A DNA stretch of 64,000 nt from Metabacillus niabensis (GTDB taxonomy: Bacteria > Bacillota > Bacilli > Bacillales > Bacillaceae), in contig NZ_JAIVLH010000004.1 in NCBI RefSeq assembly GCF_020524345.1, positions 1-64,000 on the forward strand. The letters are read 5' to 3'. This document shows positions 55,153 through 62,858 of the stretch, in pieces; position 1 is the first letter of the stretch; every line of letters begins with the position of its first letter. Position numbers and translations under genes: made by a program. Under the pieces are notes generated by a model. It did no database searches, was not told where the DNA came from, and saw nothing but the letters and a program-made list of their open reading frames with translations.

Positions 55153-56285
55153 GGGCTGTCACTTATCAAGGGTTTATGGATGTAAAAGTGAAAGACATGC
55201 CTGATCCACAAATTAAAAATAAGGATGATATCATTGTAAAAGTAACTCATACATCAATTTGTGGTTCAGACCGACATTTTTATCATGGTATGATACCAAG
55301 TATGGAAAAGGATTATATTATCGGACATGAAGCAATAGGGATCGTTAATGAAATCGGCTCGGATGTACATCATGTTAAAAAAGGAGACAAAGTTGTATTA
55401 CCATATAATATAGCTTGTGGTGAATGTGTAAACTGCAAAAGAAAACTAGAATGTCAATGTTTACGGTCAAATCTCGATGGTGAGATTGGCGGTTGTTATG
55501 GCTGTTCCAGATTGTTTGGAGATTATAGTGGTACTCAAGCAGAATATGTTCGTGTTCCATATGCTAATTTTGGGACCTTTAAAGTGCCGGAATATAATGA
55601 AGTGGCAGATGAAGAATTATTACTATTAACTGATGCCTATTCAACAGCCTATTGGGGAGTACAGCAAGCTGAGGTAAAGAGTGGTGACACTGTGATTGTT
55701 TTGGGTTGTGGTCCTATCGGATTGATCACACAGAAACTTGCGTGGTTAAAAGGCGCAAAAAGAGTAATAGCGGTTGATCATGTACCTTATCGACTTGAAC
55801 ATGCAGAAAAGTGGAATCGTGTAGAAGCTTTTAATTTCCAAGAAGATAAAGAATTAAAGCAACATCTTAAAGAAATAACAAAAGGTGGGGCAGATGTAGT
55901 AATTGACTGTGTCGGAATGAGCGGGAAAATGAGACCGACAGAAATATTGGAAACAGCTCTTAGGCTGCAGGGGGGAGCTTTAGGTGCCATTGAATTTGCT
56001 AGTCAGGTAGCACGCTCGGGTGGAATAATACAATTGGTAGGAATATATGGTACTAGATATAATCAGTTTCCATTAGGTGATTTATTTGCGAGAAACATTA
56101 CATTAAAAATGGGACTTGCTTCTGTTATCCATCTAATTCCTTTTTTATACGATCTCCTCAAAACGAAACAAGTAAATTTGTCGGATGTGATCACCCACCA
56201 TCTTCCTTTAGAAGAAGCAGAGCATGCCTATAAAATTTTTAATTCACATAAGGAAAATTGTTTGAAGATTATTTTAAAACCCTGA
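55149..56285 (+). CDS. Zinc-dependent alcohol dehydrogenase
   Basis: A 378-residue medium-chain dehydrogenase. Catalytic zinc ligands: Cys in TSICGSDRHFYHG and His-Glu in IIGHEAIGIV. Structural zinc cysteines are in CGECVNCKRKLECQC, with more cysteines in GGCYGCSRLFGD. The NAD(P) motif is VIVLGCGPIGLITQ. It resembles glutathione-independent formaldehyde dehydrogenase/threonine-dehydrogenase-like enzymes. It is cytoplasmic, unlike the coupled cytochrome, so direct electron transfer is unlikely. Substrate is unknown. Confidence 0.85.
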   Translation: MRAVTYQGFMDVKVKDMPDPQIKNKDDIIVKVTHTSICGSDRHFYHGMIPSMEKDYIIGHEAIGIVNEIGSDVHHVKKGDKVVLPYNIACGECVNCKRKLECQCLRSNLDGEIGGCYGCSRLFGDYSGTQAEYVRVPYANFGTFKVPEYNEVADEELLLLTDAYSTAYWGVQQAEVKSGDTVIVLGCGPIGLITQKLAWLKGAKRVIAVDHVPYRLEHAEKWNRVEAFNFQEDKELKQHLKEITKGGADVVIDCVGMSGKMRPTEILETALRLQGGALGAIEFASQVARSGGIIQLVGIYGTRYNQFPLGDLFARNITLKMGLASVIHLIPFLYDLLKTKQVNLSDVITHHLPLEEAEHAYKIFNSHKENCLKIILKP

Positions 56286-56425
56286 GAAAAGGAAATTCGT
56301 AACGGCAGTATAATTTTTATGAAAATACAGTTTAAACACATATTGGACAATGAAAGAGAATAAGTACTGTATAAATGGTTTTTCATCTATGAATCATTAA
56401 TCGAACAAGAAGGTAGGTTTGATAA

Positions 56426-56881
56426 ATGGCCAATCATTTATACAAAGTAGAAGTTGATCATCCTATACATTCTATATGGAGCTTTGTAAGTGTAATGGAT
56501 CATTGGGCACCACTTGTACCTGGGTATATAAATCATGAAATAATTAGTGAAAAAGAGTCAACATGGAAATTCAAAACAGACTTAGGTGTTATAAAACGAA
56601 AAATACATCTAAAAGTAGATATTTTGACATGGATAGAACCATCAAAAGTGGAGTTTAATCTGACAGGAATCAATGAGAAGATTAGTGGAAAGGGATATTT
56701 TGAAGCAAAGCCTCTGGAATCAAATAAAACGTTAATGTCAGGTTTTCTTGATATTACTCCTGAAGGTGCCTTAGCAAAAATGGTAAGCGCCAAGTTAGAA
56801 AAAAATTTAGTAGAAATAACAGAAGAGCTAACGGAAGCAATCGTATCTAAAATTGATGAAAGAGAGAATGTCCTTCGATAA
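56426..56881 (+). CDS. CoxG-like SRPBCC family protein
   Basis: A 151-residue START-like (SRPBCC) protein of the CoxG type: an N-terminal HPIHSIWSFVSVMDHWAPLVPGY loop, then KGYFEAKPLESNKTLMSG and a C-terminal helix (KMVSAKLEKNLVEITEEL). CoxG proteins are associated with CO-dehydrogenase membrane anchoring, but isolated members are common and may bind hydrophobic ligands. It follows the cytochrome-dehydrogenase pair after 140 bases, so it may or may not share their transcript. GAAGGTAGG precedes the ATG. Confidence 0.78.
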   Translation: MANHLYKVEVDHPIHSIWSFVSVMDHWAPLVPGYINHEIISEKESTWKFKTDLGVIKRKIHLKVDILTWIEPSKVEFNLTGINEKISGKGYFEAKPLESNKTLMSGFLDITPEGALAKMVSAKLEKNLVEITEELTEAIVSKIDERENVLR

Positions 56882-56917
56882 AATAATCTAAAGTAAAAAT
56901 TATTGATAGGAACTAGT

Positions 56918-56956
56918 GCCGAATGGAGAACTTTGTAATTAGATTCTGCATTCGGC
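56918..56956. terminator. Hairpin between convergent genes
   Basis: GCCGAATG (56918-56925) pairs with CATTCGGC (56949-56956), with inner AGAA/TTCT. No clear T run. Confidence 0.5.
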
Positions 56957-56968
56957 TACTTATGCTTC

Positions 56969-57562
56969 CTAAAGAAATATCGGATAATTAGGAGGGTATT
57001 GAAAAAATTGCCGAACAGCAAGAGAAATTCCTTTGCTAATATTTGTTGTCATCGTGTAGATAAGATGTAAATTTGTATGAAATAGAGTTGACTGATCCTG
57101 AAAATCCTTCTCAAGGACAACTCCCATAATGCTACAATCCCCAATTGCCGGAAGCTGTTTTCCTAAACCCTCACCAGGCAGAATAGGTCCATCTCTAATG
57201 ACAATTGATTGGACTATGTTTTTAGATCCTAAAACACTATCAATAGCTATGACAAAACTATTTTGTGGTAAACAGATCTTGGTAAATTCACTCACTAAGT
57301 TTGAGGAATCTAATGGGGACTGAAGATTTCCTAACACAGTTAAATGTCTTGGGAATTTATGTTGCAGGAGAGTACCAACAAAAGGACCGAGACTGTCACC
57401 GTTTATTTGATTCGACCCGATTCCCACAACATAAATATGTTGTGTTGCTTTCGGGATATGTTGAAATAAAATATTTCTAATCAAAAATGGAGCAATTTTG
57501 TGATCATATGGAATAATACTTTGAGGTATGACATTGCTGTTTATATGTTTTTGAGCTAACAT
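56969..57562 (-). CDS. yyaC: Spore protease YyaC (DUF1256)
   Basis: A 197-residue protein of the YyaC family, whose fold resembles the germination protease GPR. Typical segments: IYVVGIGSNQINGDSLGPFVG, VIAIDSVLGSKN, GLGKQLPAIGDCSIMGVV. The family is made in sporulation; function in spores is poorly defined. ATG follows CTGGAGGGGAA. Length agrees with B. subtilis YyaC (about 205). Confidence 0.9.
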   Translation of the reverse strand: MLAQKHINSNVIPQSIIPYDHKIAPFLIRNILFQHIPKATQHIYVVGIGSNQINGDSLGPFVGTLLQHKFPRHLTVLGNLQSPLDSSNLVSEFTKICLPQNSFVIAIDSVLGSKNIVQSIVIRDGPILPGEGLGKQLPAIGDCSIMGVVLEKDFQDQSTLFHTNLHLIYTMTTNISKGISLAVRQFFQYPPNYPIFL

Positions 57563-57753
57563 GCATTCCCCTCCAGTAAAAACACATCTTCTCTTTAATG
57601 TTTATGGTTTATTAATTCTTTTTCTTTGTTTAACTCTCCTTCCAAAAAAATAAGAAAATTTAACAAATAAACTAACAATTTTTTACAAATAGATACCAAA
57701 CCAATGGATTGGTATACTAAAGAAAGAATCGTTTAATTTGGAGGGATATGATC

Positions 57754-58473
57754 GTGAAAATTGCATTTATTTCAGATATACACGGTAATGCTGTTGCACT
57801 TGAAGCAGTTTTAAAAGATCTTAAAAAGAAAAATATTGAAAAAATTTGTGTTCTTGGTGATATAAGCTATAGAGGACCTGAACCAAAAAGATCGTTAGAA
57901 CTTATTCGATCCTTACAAGCTGAGGTGATAAAAGGAAATGCTGATGAATGGGTTGTGAGAGGGGTTCGGCAGGGAGAAGTTCCTGATGGAGCTCTTGAAA
58001 TGATGAACAAGGAACGGGAATGGATATTTTCTAACCTTGAATCAACAGATATCGACTATTTATCACAGCTACCTACAGAGTTATACCTAAATGAACATGG
58101 TATTGAAATCTTTGCTTTTCATGCAACACCTGCCAGTTTATTTGAAGTGATACCCCAAAATGTAGAAGATAGTCTGTTATATGAAAAGGTGTTATCGAAA
58201 AAGGCTGCAACTATTTATCTTTATGCTCATATTCATAAACCTTATATTCGGTACATTAATGGTAGAGTGATAATGAATATTGGGAGTGTAGGACTACCCT
58301 TTGATGGTGTAACAAAAGCATCTTATGGTGTTATTACAATAGATGAGAGTGGATATAGTACATCTATTGAAAGAGTTGGCTATGATATTGAAAAGGTTAT
58401 GAAACAGTACAGAGAAGTCGGTTATCCAAATGCTGATATGATGATACAGGTCCTTAAAAACGGTAGGGTATAA
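57754..58473 (+). CDS. Calcineurin-like metallophosphoesterase (YfcE/MJ0936 type)
   Basis: A 239-residue phosphoesterase with the dimetal motifs FISDIHGNAVALEAVL, VLGDISYRGP, KGNADEW (GNxD), a His in FAFHATPA and YAHIHKPYI (GHTH-like). It resembles the cyclic-nucleotide or phospho-diester phosphodiesterases of the MJ0936 group. The start is GTG 57754, eight bases after GGAGGG; the ATG at 57748 is too near the binding site. Substrate unknown. Confidence 0.83.
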   Translation: MKIAFISDIHGNAVALEAVLKDLKKKNIEKICVLGDISYRGPEPKRSLELIRSLQAEVIKGNADEWVVRGVRQGEVPDGALEMMNKEREWIFSNLESTDIDYLSQLPTELYLNEHGIEIFAFHATPASLFEVIPQNVEDSLLYEKVLSKKAATIYLYAHIHKPYIRYINGRVIMNIGSVGLPFDGVTKASYGVITIDESGYSTSIERVGYDIEKVMKQYREVGYPNADMMIQVLKNGRV

Positions 58474-58599
58474 ACTAGATTTATTTCTCGGGAAAGCGCA
58501 AAACTTGACAAAAAGATAGGTTTTTGTCGTAACATGCTGGTTTATGAAATGTAGAGATTTCTCGGATGAATTTTTTTTGGAATAGATAAGGATGAGGCT

Positions 58600-59442
58600 C
58601 TAACGGTTGTTCTTAACAAATTGGTAGAGCTGGTTTATTTCTTCCGTGTGTGTTACACCTTCATTTGATGGTGTTTCAAGAACAAAAGGAATTTCTGATA
58701 AAAGATCTAACTGAAACAATTTAATAAATTCTTCACTCTCTATGAATCCATTACCAAAAATATTTGCATGTCTATCTTTACGTGATCCAAGCGGGTATTT
58801 GGAATTATTTAAATGTATAGCTTCCAGATATTCAAGGTAACCTAGTTCAATTGCTTTTTGCCAAAATACCTCATTTTGTTGCCCGCTCCATAGACCGCTT
58901 GCAAAAGCATGACAAGTATCGAGACAAAATCCCACTTTTTCGGGATTATCTATTAGGCTCCTAATTTGAACAAGCTCTTCCAATGTTGTCCCCAGTGCAC
59001 CTGATGTACCGGCATTATTTTCTATTAACAACTTGCATTTTCCGTTCCATCGGGATGAAACAAGATTTAACATCTCAATCATTAACTGATAGCTTGTCAG
59101 TGGATGATCTGCATCGATAAGCTGCCCGAAATGGACAACTACTCCAATAGATCCACAACTTTCAGCAATCTCTAAATCATTTAACAATGATGCAATCGTA
59201 AGTTCCTTTTTCTCTAATGATGGAGTAAGAGAAGTTGGGTAAGGTGTATGTGCTATGGATACAAGATCATGTTCATGACAAAATCCGGAGCATTGATTTG
59301 CATCTTCTGGATTAAACGCTTTAACTGACAAGCTCCTTGGATTTTTCGGAAAGTACTGAAATGCTTTAGCGCCTATGGTATATGCATGCTTAGCAGCGGC
59401 GAAATATCCATTTTTAATACTCACATGACAACCAAATTTCAT
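58600..59442 (-). CDS. nfo: Endonuclease IV family AP endonuclease
   Basis: A 280-residue TIM-barrel enzyme of the endonuclease IV family, which cleaves DNA at abasic sites. Three-metal-site residues: GCHVSIKNGY, IAHTPYPTSL, VVHFGQLID, LLIENNAG, FCLDTCHAFASG, IHLNNSKYPLGSRKDRHANI and FVLETPSNE. It has several deviations from the usual signatures (for example NNSKYPLGSRKDRH), so it may be a divergent second copy next to the housekeeping Nfo. No good start signal is visible. Confidence 0.85.
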   Translation of the reverse strand: MKFGCHVSIKNGYFAAAKHAYTIGAKAFQYFPKNPRSLSVKAFNPEDANQCSGFCHEHDLVSIAHTPYPTSLTPSLEKKELTIASLLNDLEIAESCGSIGVVVHFGQLIDADHPLTSYQLMIEMLNLVSSRWNGKCKLLIENNAGTSGALGTTLEELVQIRSLIDNPEKVGFCLDTCHAFASGLWSGQQNEVFWQKAIELGYLEYLEAIHLNNSKYPLGSRKDRHANIFGNGFIESEEFIKLFQLDLLSEIPFVLETPSNEGVTHTEEINQLYQFVKNNR

Positions 59443-59616
59443 TTATCTCACCCTAACCGTCAATTTAGTTGCTTTTCATCTTTTTATTATTTATAAAATA
59501 AAACACTTTATTCTTGTAGTTGAGTATATATTGTAAAACATATCATTTGTTATTTAGTCTTATAAATATTAACCTTATTAAATAATAGCTTATTACATTG
59601 GAAGAGGAGGGCTTTT

Positions 59617-60798
59617 TTGAATTTTCAGCAATCAAATGTATTACATAAAGAAAAGATTTGGACACGTGACTTTATTTTAATTTGTATATCAAACTTTTTT
59701 ATTTTCCTTGGGTTTCAAATGACCTTGCCAACGATTCCGCTTTATGTAGAAGAGTTAGGGGGAAATGACCAACTAATTGGGATTGTTGTTAGTATTTTCA
59801 CCTTTTCAGCCTTATTAGTAAGATCCTATGCAGGGCATGCACTTGAAACAAGAGGCAGAAAAAGTGTGTATTTAACTGGTATTCTAATTTTTATTGTATC
59901 CGTTGGATCCTTTGGCTTTCTACCGGCAATAGGGTTTTTATTTTTTATGAGATTTATTCAAGGTATTGGTTGGGGTTTTTCTACAACAGCATCTGGAACA
60001 ATTGCGAGTGATATAATCCCTTCAAAGAGACGTGGAGAAGGAATGGGATACTATGGCTTATCAGGAAACATCGCATTAGCCTTTGGACCATCATTGGGAC
60101 TTTCCTTAGCTGGGGTTTTATCATATACACAATTATTTATGATTTGTGCAACCCTAGGGTTAATAGCATTTCTCCTTTCGTCAAGAATACGCTATAAAAC
60201 AATAGAGAAAACCCAACAAGTAGGTAAAAAAGAAAAATGGGATATTTATGAGAAAACAGCACTCAAACCGTCCCTGTTGCTTTTTTTCATTACAGTAACT
60301 TTTGGGGGAATTGCTTCATTCTTACCATTATATACAGCTCAAAAAGGAATTTCGGGTATACAATGGTATTTCCTTGTTTTTGCTCTGGCTTTGATGGCAT
60401 CCAGAACGTTTGCTGGAAAAATATATGATGTAAAAGGACATCGTGCAATTTTTATTCCTGGAACGATTCTCATTGTTGCTGCAATGATTTTATTAGCATG
60501 GTTATTAAATACAACCGTTCTGTTAATTGCTGCTGTTTTATATGGAATAGGTTTTGGATCCGTACAGCCAGCTCTACAAGCATGGTCAATTGAGAATGCA
60601 CCGAAACATAGAAGAGGTATGGCAAATGCAACCTTCTTTTCTTCCTTTGATCTAGGTGTTGGAATGGGCGCTTTAGTATTTGGACAGATCGGTCATTTAT
60701 TTGGATATCATACGATTTATTTGGTTTCAGCTTTTTCTGTTTTCGTATCAATCGTAATATATATAGTTCTTATCAACAACGATAAAAAAGAGTTGTAA
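59617..60798 (+). CDS. Major facilitator superfamily transporter
   Basis: A 393-residue protein with twelve membrane segments. The MFS motif between helices 2 and 3 reads AGHALETRGRKSVYLTG, and GTIASDIIPSKRRGEGMGYYG is typical of drug-efflux (DHA1) members. Start is TTG after GAGGAGGG. No regulator is adjacent. The exported compound is unknown. Confidence 0.85.
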   Translation: MNFQQSNVLHKEKIWTRDFILICISNFFIFLGFQMTLPTIPLYVEELGGNDQLIGIVVSIFTFSALLVRSYAGHALETRGRKSVYLTGILIFIVSVGSFGFLPAIGFLFFMRFIQGIGWGFSTTASGTIASDIIPSKRRGEGMGYYGLSGNIALAFGPSLGLSLAGVLSYTQLFMICATLGLIAFLLSSRIRYKTIEKTQQVGKKEKWDIYEKTALKPSLLLFFITVTFGGIASFLPLYTAQKGISGIQWYFLVFALALMASRTFAGKIYDVKGHRAIFIPGTILIVAAMILLAWLLNTTVLLIAAVLYGIGFGSVQPALQAWSIENAPKHRRGMANATFFSSFDLGVGMGALVFGQIGHLFGYHTIYLVSAFSVFVSIVIYIVLINNDKKEL

Positions 60799-60828
60799 GA
60801 TATTCTGTCATAATACTCAAAAAAACAA

Positions 60829-60845
60829 TGTAAGATAATCTTACA
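60829..60845 (+). promoter_or_regulatory. Perfect TnrA/GlnR box
   Basis: TGTAAGATAATCTTACA matches every fixed position of the TnrA/GlnR consensus TGTNANAWWWTMTNACA and is a perfect 8-1-8 palindrome. A -10 candidate (GATAAT 60872-60877 or TATGAT 60877-60882) places the box centre about 50 bases before the likely start, the position of TnrA activation. The downstream gene is a 39-codon frame, and tnrA is the next gene after that. Confidence 0.75.
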
Positions 60846-60915
60846 AACGACTTTTAGTATATGAATTTTCTGATAATATGATAGTAACAGATCAAAGAGA
60901 AAGGGTTGTGTTCTT

Positions 60916-61035
60916 ATGACAATTAGAGAAATAAGAGAAAATATGATTAAAAAAGTAGCGGATGAGTTTAAGATTACTCCTGAACAAGCAATAGAACTTA
61001 TTAATAGTAGTTTTGAGATAGGTGAACCAGAGTGA
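60916..61035 (+). CDS. 39-residue protein, TnrA-box controlled
   Basis: A 39-codon frame starting at ATG 60916 with AAAGGG about ten bases upstream. The sequence IREIRENMIKKVADEFKITP then EQAIELINSSF is helical and charged, without membrane segment. It lies 70 bases downstream of a perfect TnrA/GlnR box and 270 bases upstream of tnrA. In B. subtilis tnrA is flanked by the TnrA-activated small genes ykzB-ykoL, so this may be a functional analogue, though I see no clear sequence similarity. Confidence 0.6.
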   Translation: MTIREIRENMIKKVADEFKITPEQAIELINSSFEIGEPE

Positions 61036-61073
61036 ACAGTAAGTTTTCTGGTGGTCTTATGATAAATAAGAAA

Positions 61074-61100
61074 AAGAGGCATCTAAAAAGGATGTCTCTT
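61074..61100 (+). terminator. Hairpin after the 39-codon gene
   Basis: AAGAGGCATC (61074-61083) pairs with GATGTCTCTT (61091-61100) with one G-U pair. The T tail is weak. Confidence 0.5.
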
Positions 61101-61122
61101 CATTATTATGGGCATTTTTGTG

Positions 61123-61139
61123 TGTTAACTTATCTTACG
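61123..61139 (+). promoter_or_regulatory. Near-consensus TnrA box upstream of tnrA
   Basis: TGTTAACTTATCTTACG matches TGTNANAWWWTMTNACA except at two positions (C for the central A, final G for A). It fits positive autoregulation of tnrA, as known in B. subtilis. The rest of the upstream gap is AT-rich; the -10 box is not clear. Confidence 0.5.
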
Positions 61140-61308
61140 TAAAAGTTTAGAAGTAAAGTATTTCTTAGCACAAAACAAAACAAAAAGACGGAATATTATA
61201 AATAAACCAAAAATTTAACAAATAATTCTTGTTAGAAAACGGTTACTGTTGCTAAAGTAAAAAAGAGATAATTGAACGAAAATTTATCATGCATAAGAGG
61301 GGATACAT

Positions 61309-61629
61309 ATGGAGAAGAGTATGTCATACCGTGATAAAAAAGTAATGTCAATGGGAACAGTTTGTGAAATGACGGGATTATCGGAAAGAAGAATCCGCTA
61401 CTATGAAGAAAGAAAACTAATTTTTCCTGAGCGTACTTCAACTGGTTTCCGTAAATATTCTTTTTCAGATATTGAAAAACTAATGGACATTGCAGAAAAG
61501 GTTGAAGAAGGTGTTCAAACAGATGAAATACGGAGAGACTATAGAAAAAAGGAAACAGATGCTGAATTAAAGAAAAAAATGATTAGAGGACAATTAAACT
61601 CACACTTCCAGAGAAGCGGATTTAAGTAA
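61309..61629 (+). CDS. tnrA: Nitrogen-limitation regulator TnrA
   Basis: A 106-residue MerR-family regulator matching TnrA. The HTH and wing region is [20 protein letters not shown], then [19 protein letters not shown] and [16 protein letters not shown]. The C-terminal tail [17 protein letters not shown], which in TnrA contacts feedback-inhibited glutamine synthetase, is retained; GlnR has a different tail. GlnA is not next to it, which also separates it from glnR. It activates nitrogen-scavenging genes and represses gltAB in B. subtilis. AGAGGGG precedes the ATG. Confidence 0.92.
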   Translation: MEKSMSYRDKKVMSMGTVCEMTGLSERRIRYYEERKLIFPERTSTGFRKYSFSDIEKLMDIAEKVEEGVQTDEIRRDYRKKETDAELKKKMIRGQLNSHFQRSGFK

Positions 61630-61650
61630 ATGATAATAAATTATAGAAGG

Positions 61651-61680
61651 GAATGCGAAAACATTTGCATTCTTTTTTTA
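61651..61680 (+). terminator. Terminator of tnrA
   Basis: GAATGC (61651-61656) pairs with GCATTC (61667-61672), extended by AAA/TTT, followed by seven T. Confidence 0.85.
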
Positions 61681-61762
61681 TATCCAGATATGTATATAAA
61701 TAGTCATGTGCCTAGCTTTCTATAAAATATGATAAAAAGAGGATTGAAATGGAGGTGAATGC

Positions 61763-62192
61763 ATGGCCGTTGTAAAAACGACCGAAGCAGATATTGCCTT
61801 ATTAGCTAGGTTGCTTCGTGCAGAAGCTGAAGGAGAAGGAATTCAAGGGATGCTTTTAGTCGGAAATGTAGGGATAAATCGGATTCGTTCCAACTGTTCG
61901 GATTTTAAGGGATTACGTACAATTCCGAATATGATTTTTCAACCACATGCTTTTGAAGCCACAACCAAAGGTTATTTTTTTCAAAGGGCTAGAGAAAGTG
62001 AAAAAAGACTTGCTCGTAGAGTTGTTAACGGTGAAAGGTTTTGGCCGGCAAAATTTAGCCTATGGTATTTTCGTCCTCAGGGTGATTGCCCTTCCACAAT
62101 GGTACAACCAGCCGCTGGTGGGGAGATTCAAACTTCATTGTTTTTATGAACCTATTGCTGAAGAATGTGAAAATATCTACAATACATTTTGA
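61763..62192 (+). pseudogene. cwlJ: Spore cortex lytic hydrolase CwlJ, frameshifted
   Basis: The first ~111 codons read as CwlJ (ADIALLARLLRAEAEGEGIQ, LLVGNVGINRIRSNCSDF, GERFWPAKFSLWYFRPQGD), a cortex hydrolase needed for spore germination. After GDCP the frame runs into a wrong tail and stops at 62149. The expected C-terminus, PQWYNQPLVGRFKLHCFYEP and ECENIYNTF, continues in another frame to a TGA at 62190-62192. Removing one T near 62092-62093 restores an intact protein of about 142 residues, the B. subtilis length. So there is one inserted base: sequencing error or a real lesion. GGAGGTGAATGC precedes the ATG. Confidence 0.85.
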
Positions 62193-62200
62193 TGGTGTTA

Positions 62201-62246
62201 AAAAGGAAAACGACATTTCTACTCCTCCTGTTCGTTTTCCTTTTTT
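62201..62246. terminator. Bidirectional terminator after cwlJ
   Basis: AAAAGGAAAACGA (62201-62213) pairs with TCGTTTTCCTTTT (62232-62244) and continues in T. The mirrored sequence also serves a minus-strand gene. Confidence 0.75.
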
Positions 62247-62336
62247 AAATTCATTCTCCATTTCTTTTAATGCACCCTTGGCTGTTTGTCCCATTCTCAT
62301 ATGATCCTGAACATATGTTCTCATCTGGTTTTTCAT
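62219..62336 (-). CDS. Possible small protein with an indel, uncertain
   Basis: From ATG 62336 leftward the minus strand reads KNQMRTYVQDHMRMGQTAKG then ALKEMENEFKK, which looks protein-like. The frame then continues through the terminator without a stop. If one base is removed in the A6 run (plus 62241-62246) the protein ends ENEQEE at a TAG at 62219-62221, just before the hairpin, giving about 38 residues. No ribosome binding site is visible. Confidence 0.25.
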
Positions 62337-62742
62337 TATTTCAAGATAGACGAGCTTTATTTCGACAATACTAGATGTATCTGAATGAAATGATAAATTG
62401 AGTGTTCGAATAAGGTGGAAAATTGTAAAATTTTGTCCAATCTATCTAAATTTAAAACAAAAATAGACAAAAAATTCACTTTCATTTTAAAGGCGTATAT
62501 TAACGTCTTTACTTTTGTTCATCGAGTGTCCATTGCAGAAATACAACTTATAATACTTAAAGATAATACAAAGTAATCCTAGTTATTTCCGTATAATATT
62601 CAGTTATAATAACCATAATGGAAGAAAATAGCAGAGGGAAAATCAATAATTGGATTTAAGATTAAGCAAATGTTTTTTCTTAAAGAAATGCTTTCTGAAA
62701 AGGCTCTATACAGATTATTATCGACATAATTTATATTCGTAT
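62337..62742. other. Gene-free AT-rich gap
   Basis: About 400 bases with no coding frame I can support. It contains scattered promoter-like TATAAT hexamers (for example near 62594 and 62607) and a weak hairpin near 62490-62512. Nothing else stands out. Confidence 0.5.
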
Positions 62743-62834
62743 TTAACATTTACCGACGAATTTATATAAAATTAACAAAAATATTACAAAACTCTTAATC
62801 AATCTTTACCAAAACCTAGTAAGATTTTTATAAT
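62743..62834 (+). promoter_or_regulatory. PhoP-box-like repeats and -10 box
   Basis: TT-A-A/C-A type hexamers recur with about 11-base period: TTATAT (62762), TTAACA (62772), TTACAA (62784), TTAATC (62795) and TTACCA (62806), with a further TTAACA at 62743. A TATAAT (62829-62834) follows. This fits PhoP-activated promoters of B. subtilis, which use TT(A/C/T)ACA repeats. The gene downstream is phosphatase-associated in type, which supports the reading. Confidence 0.5.
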
Positions 62835-62858
62835 AAAAAAATTTGGGAGGTTGCTAGG

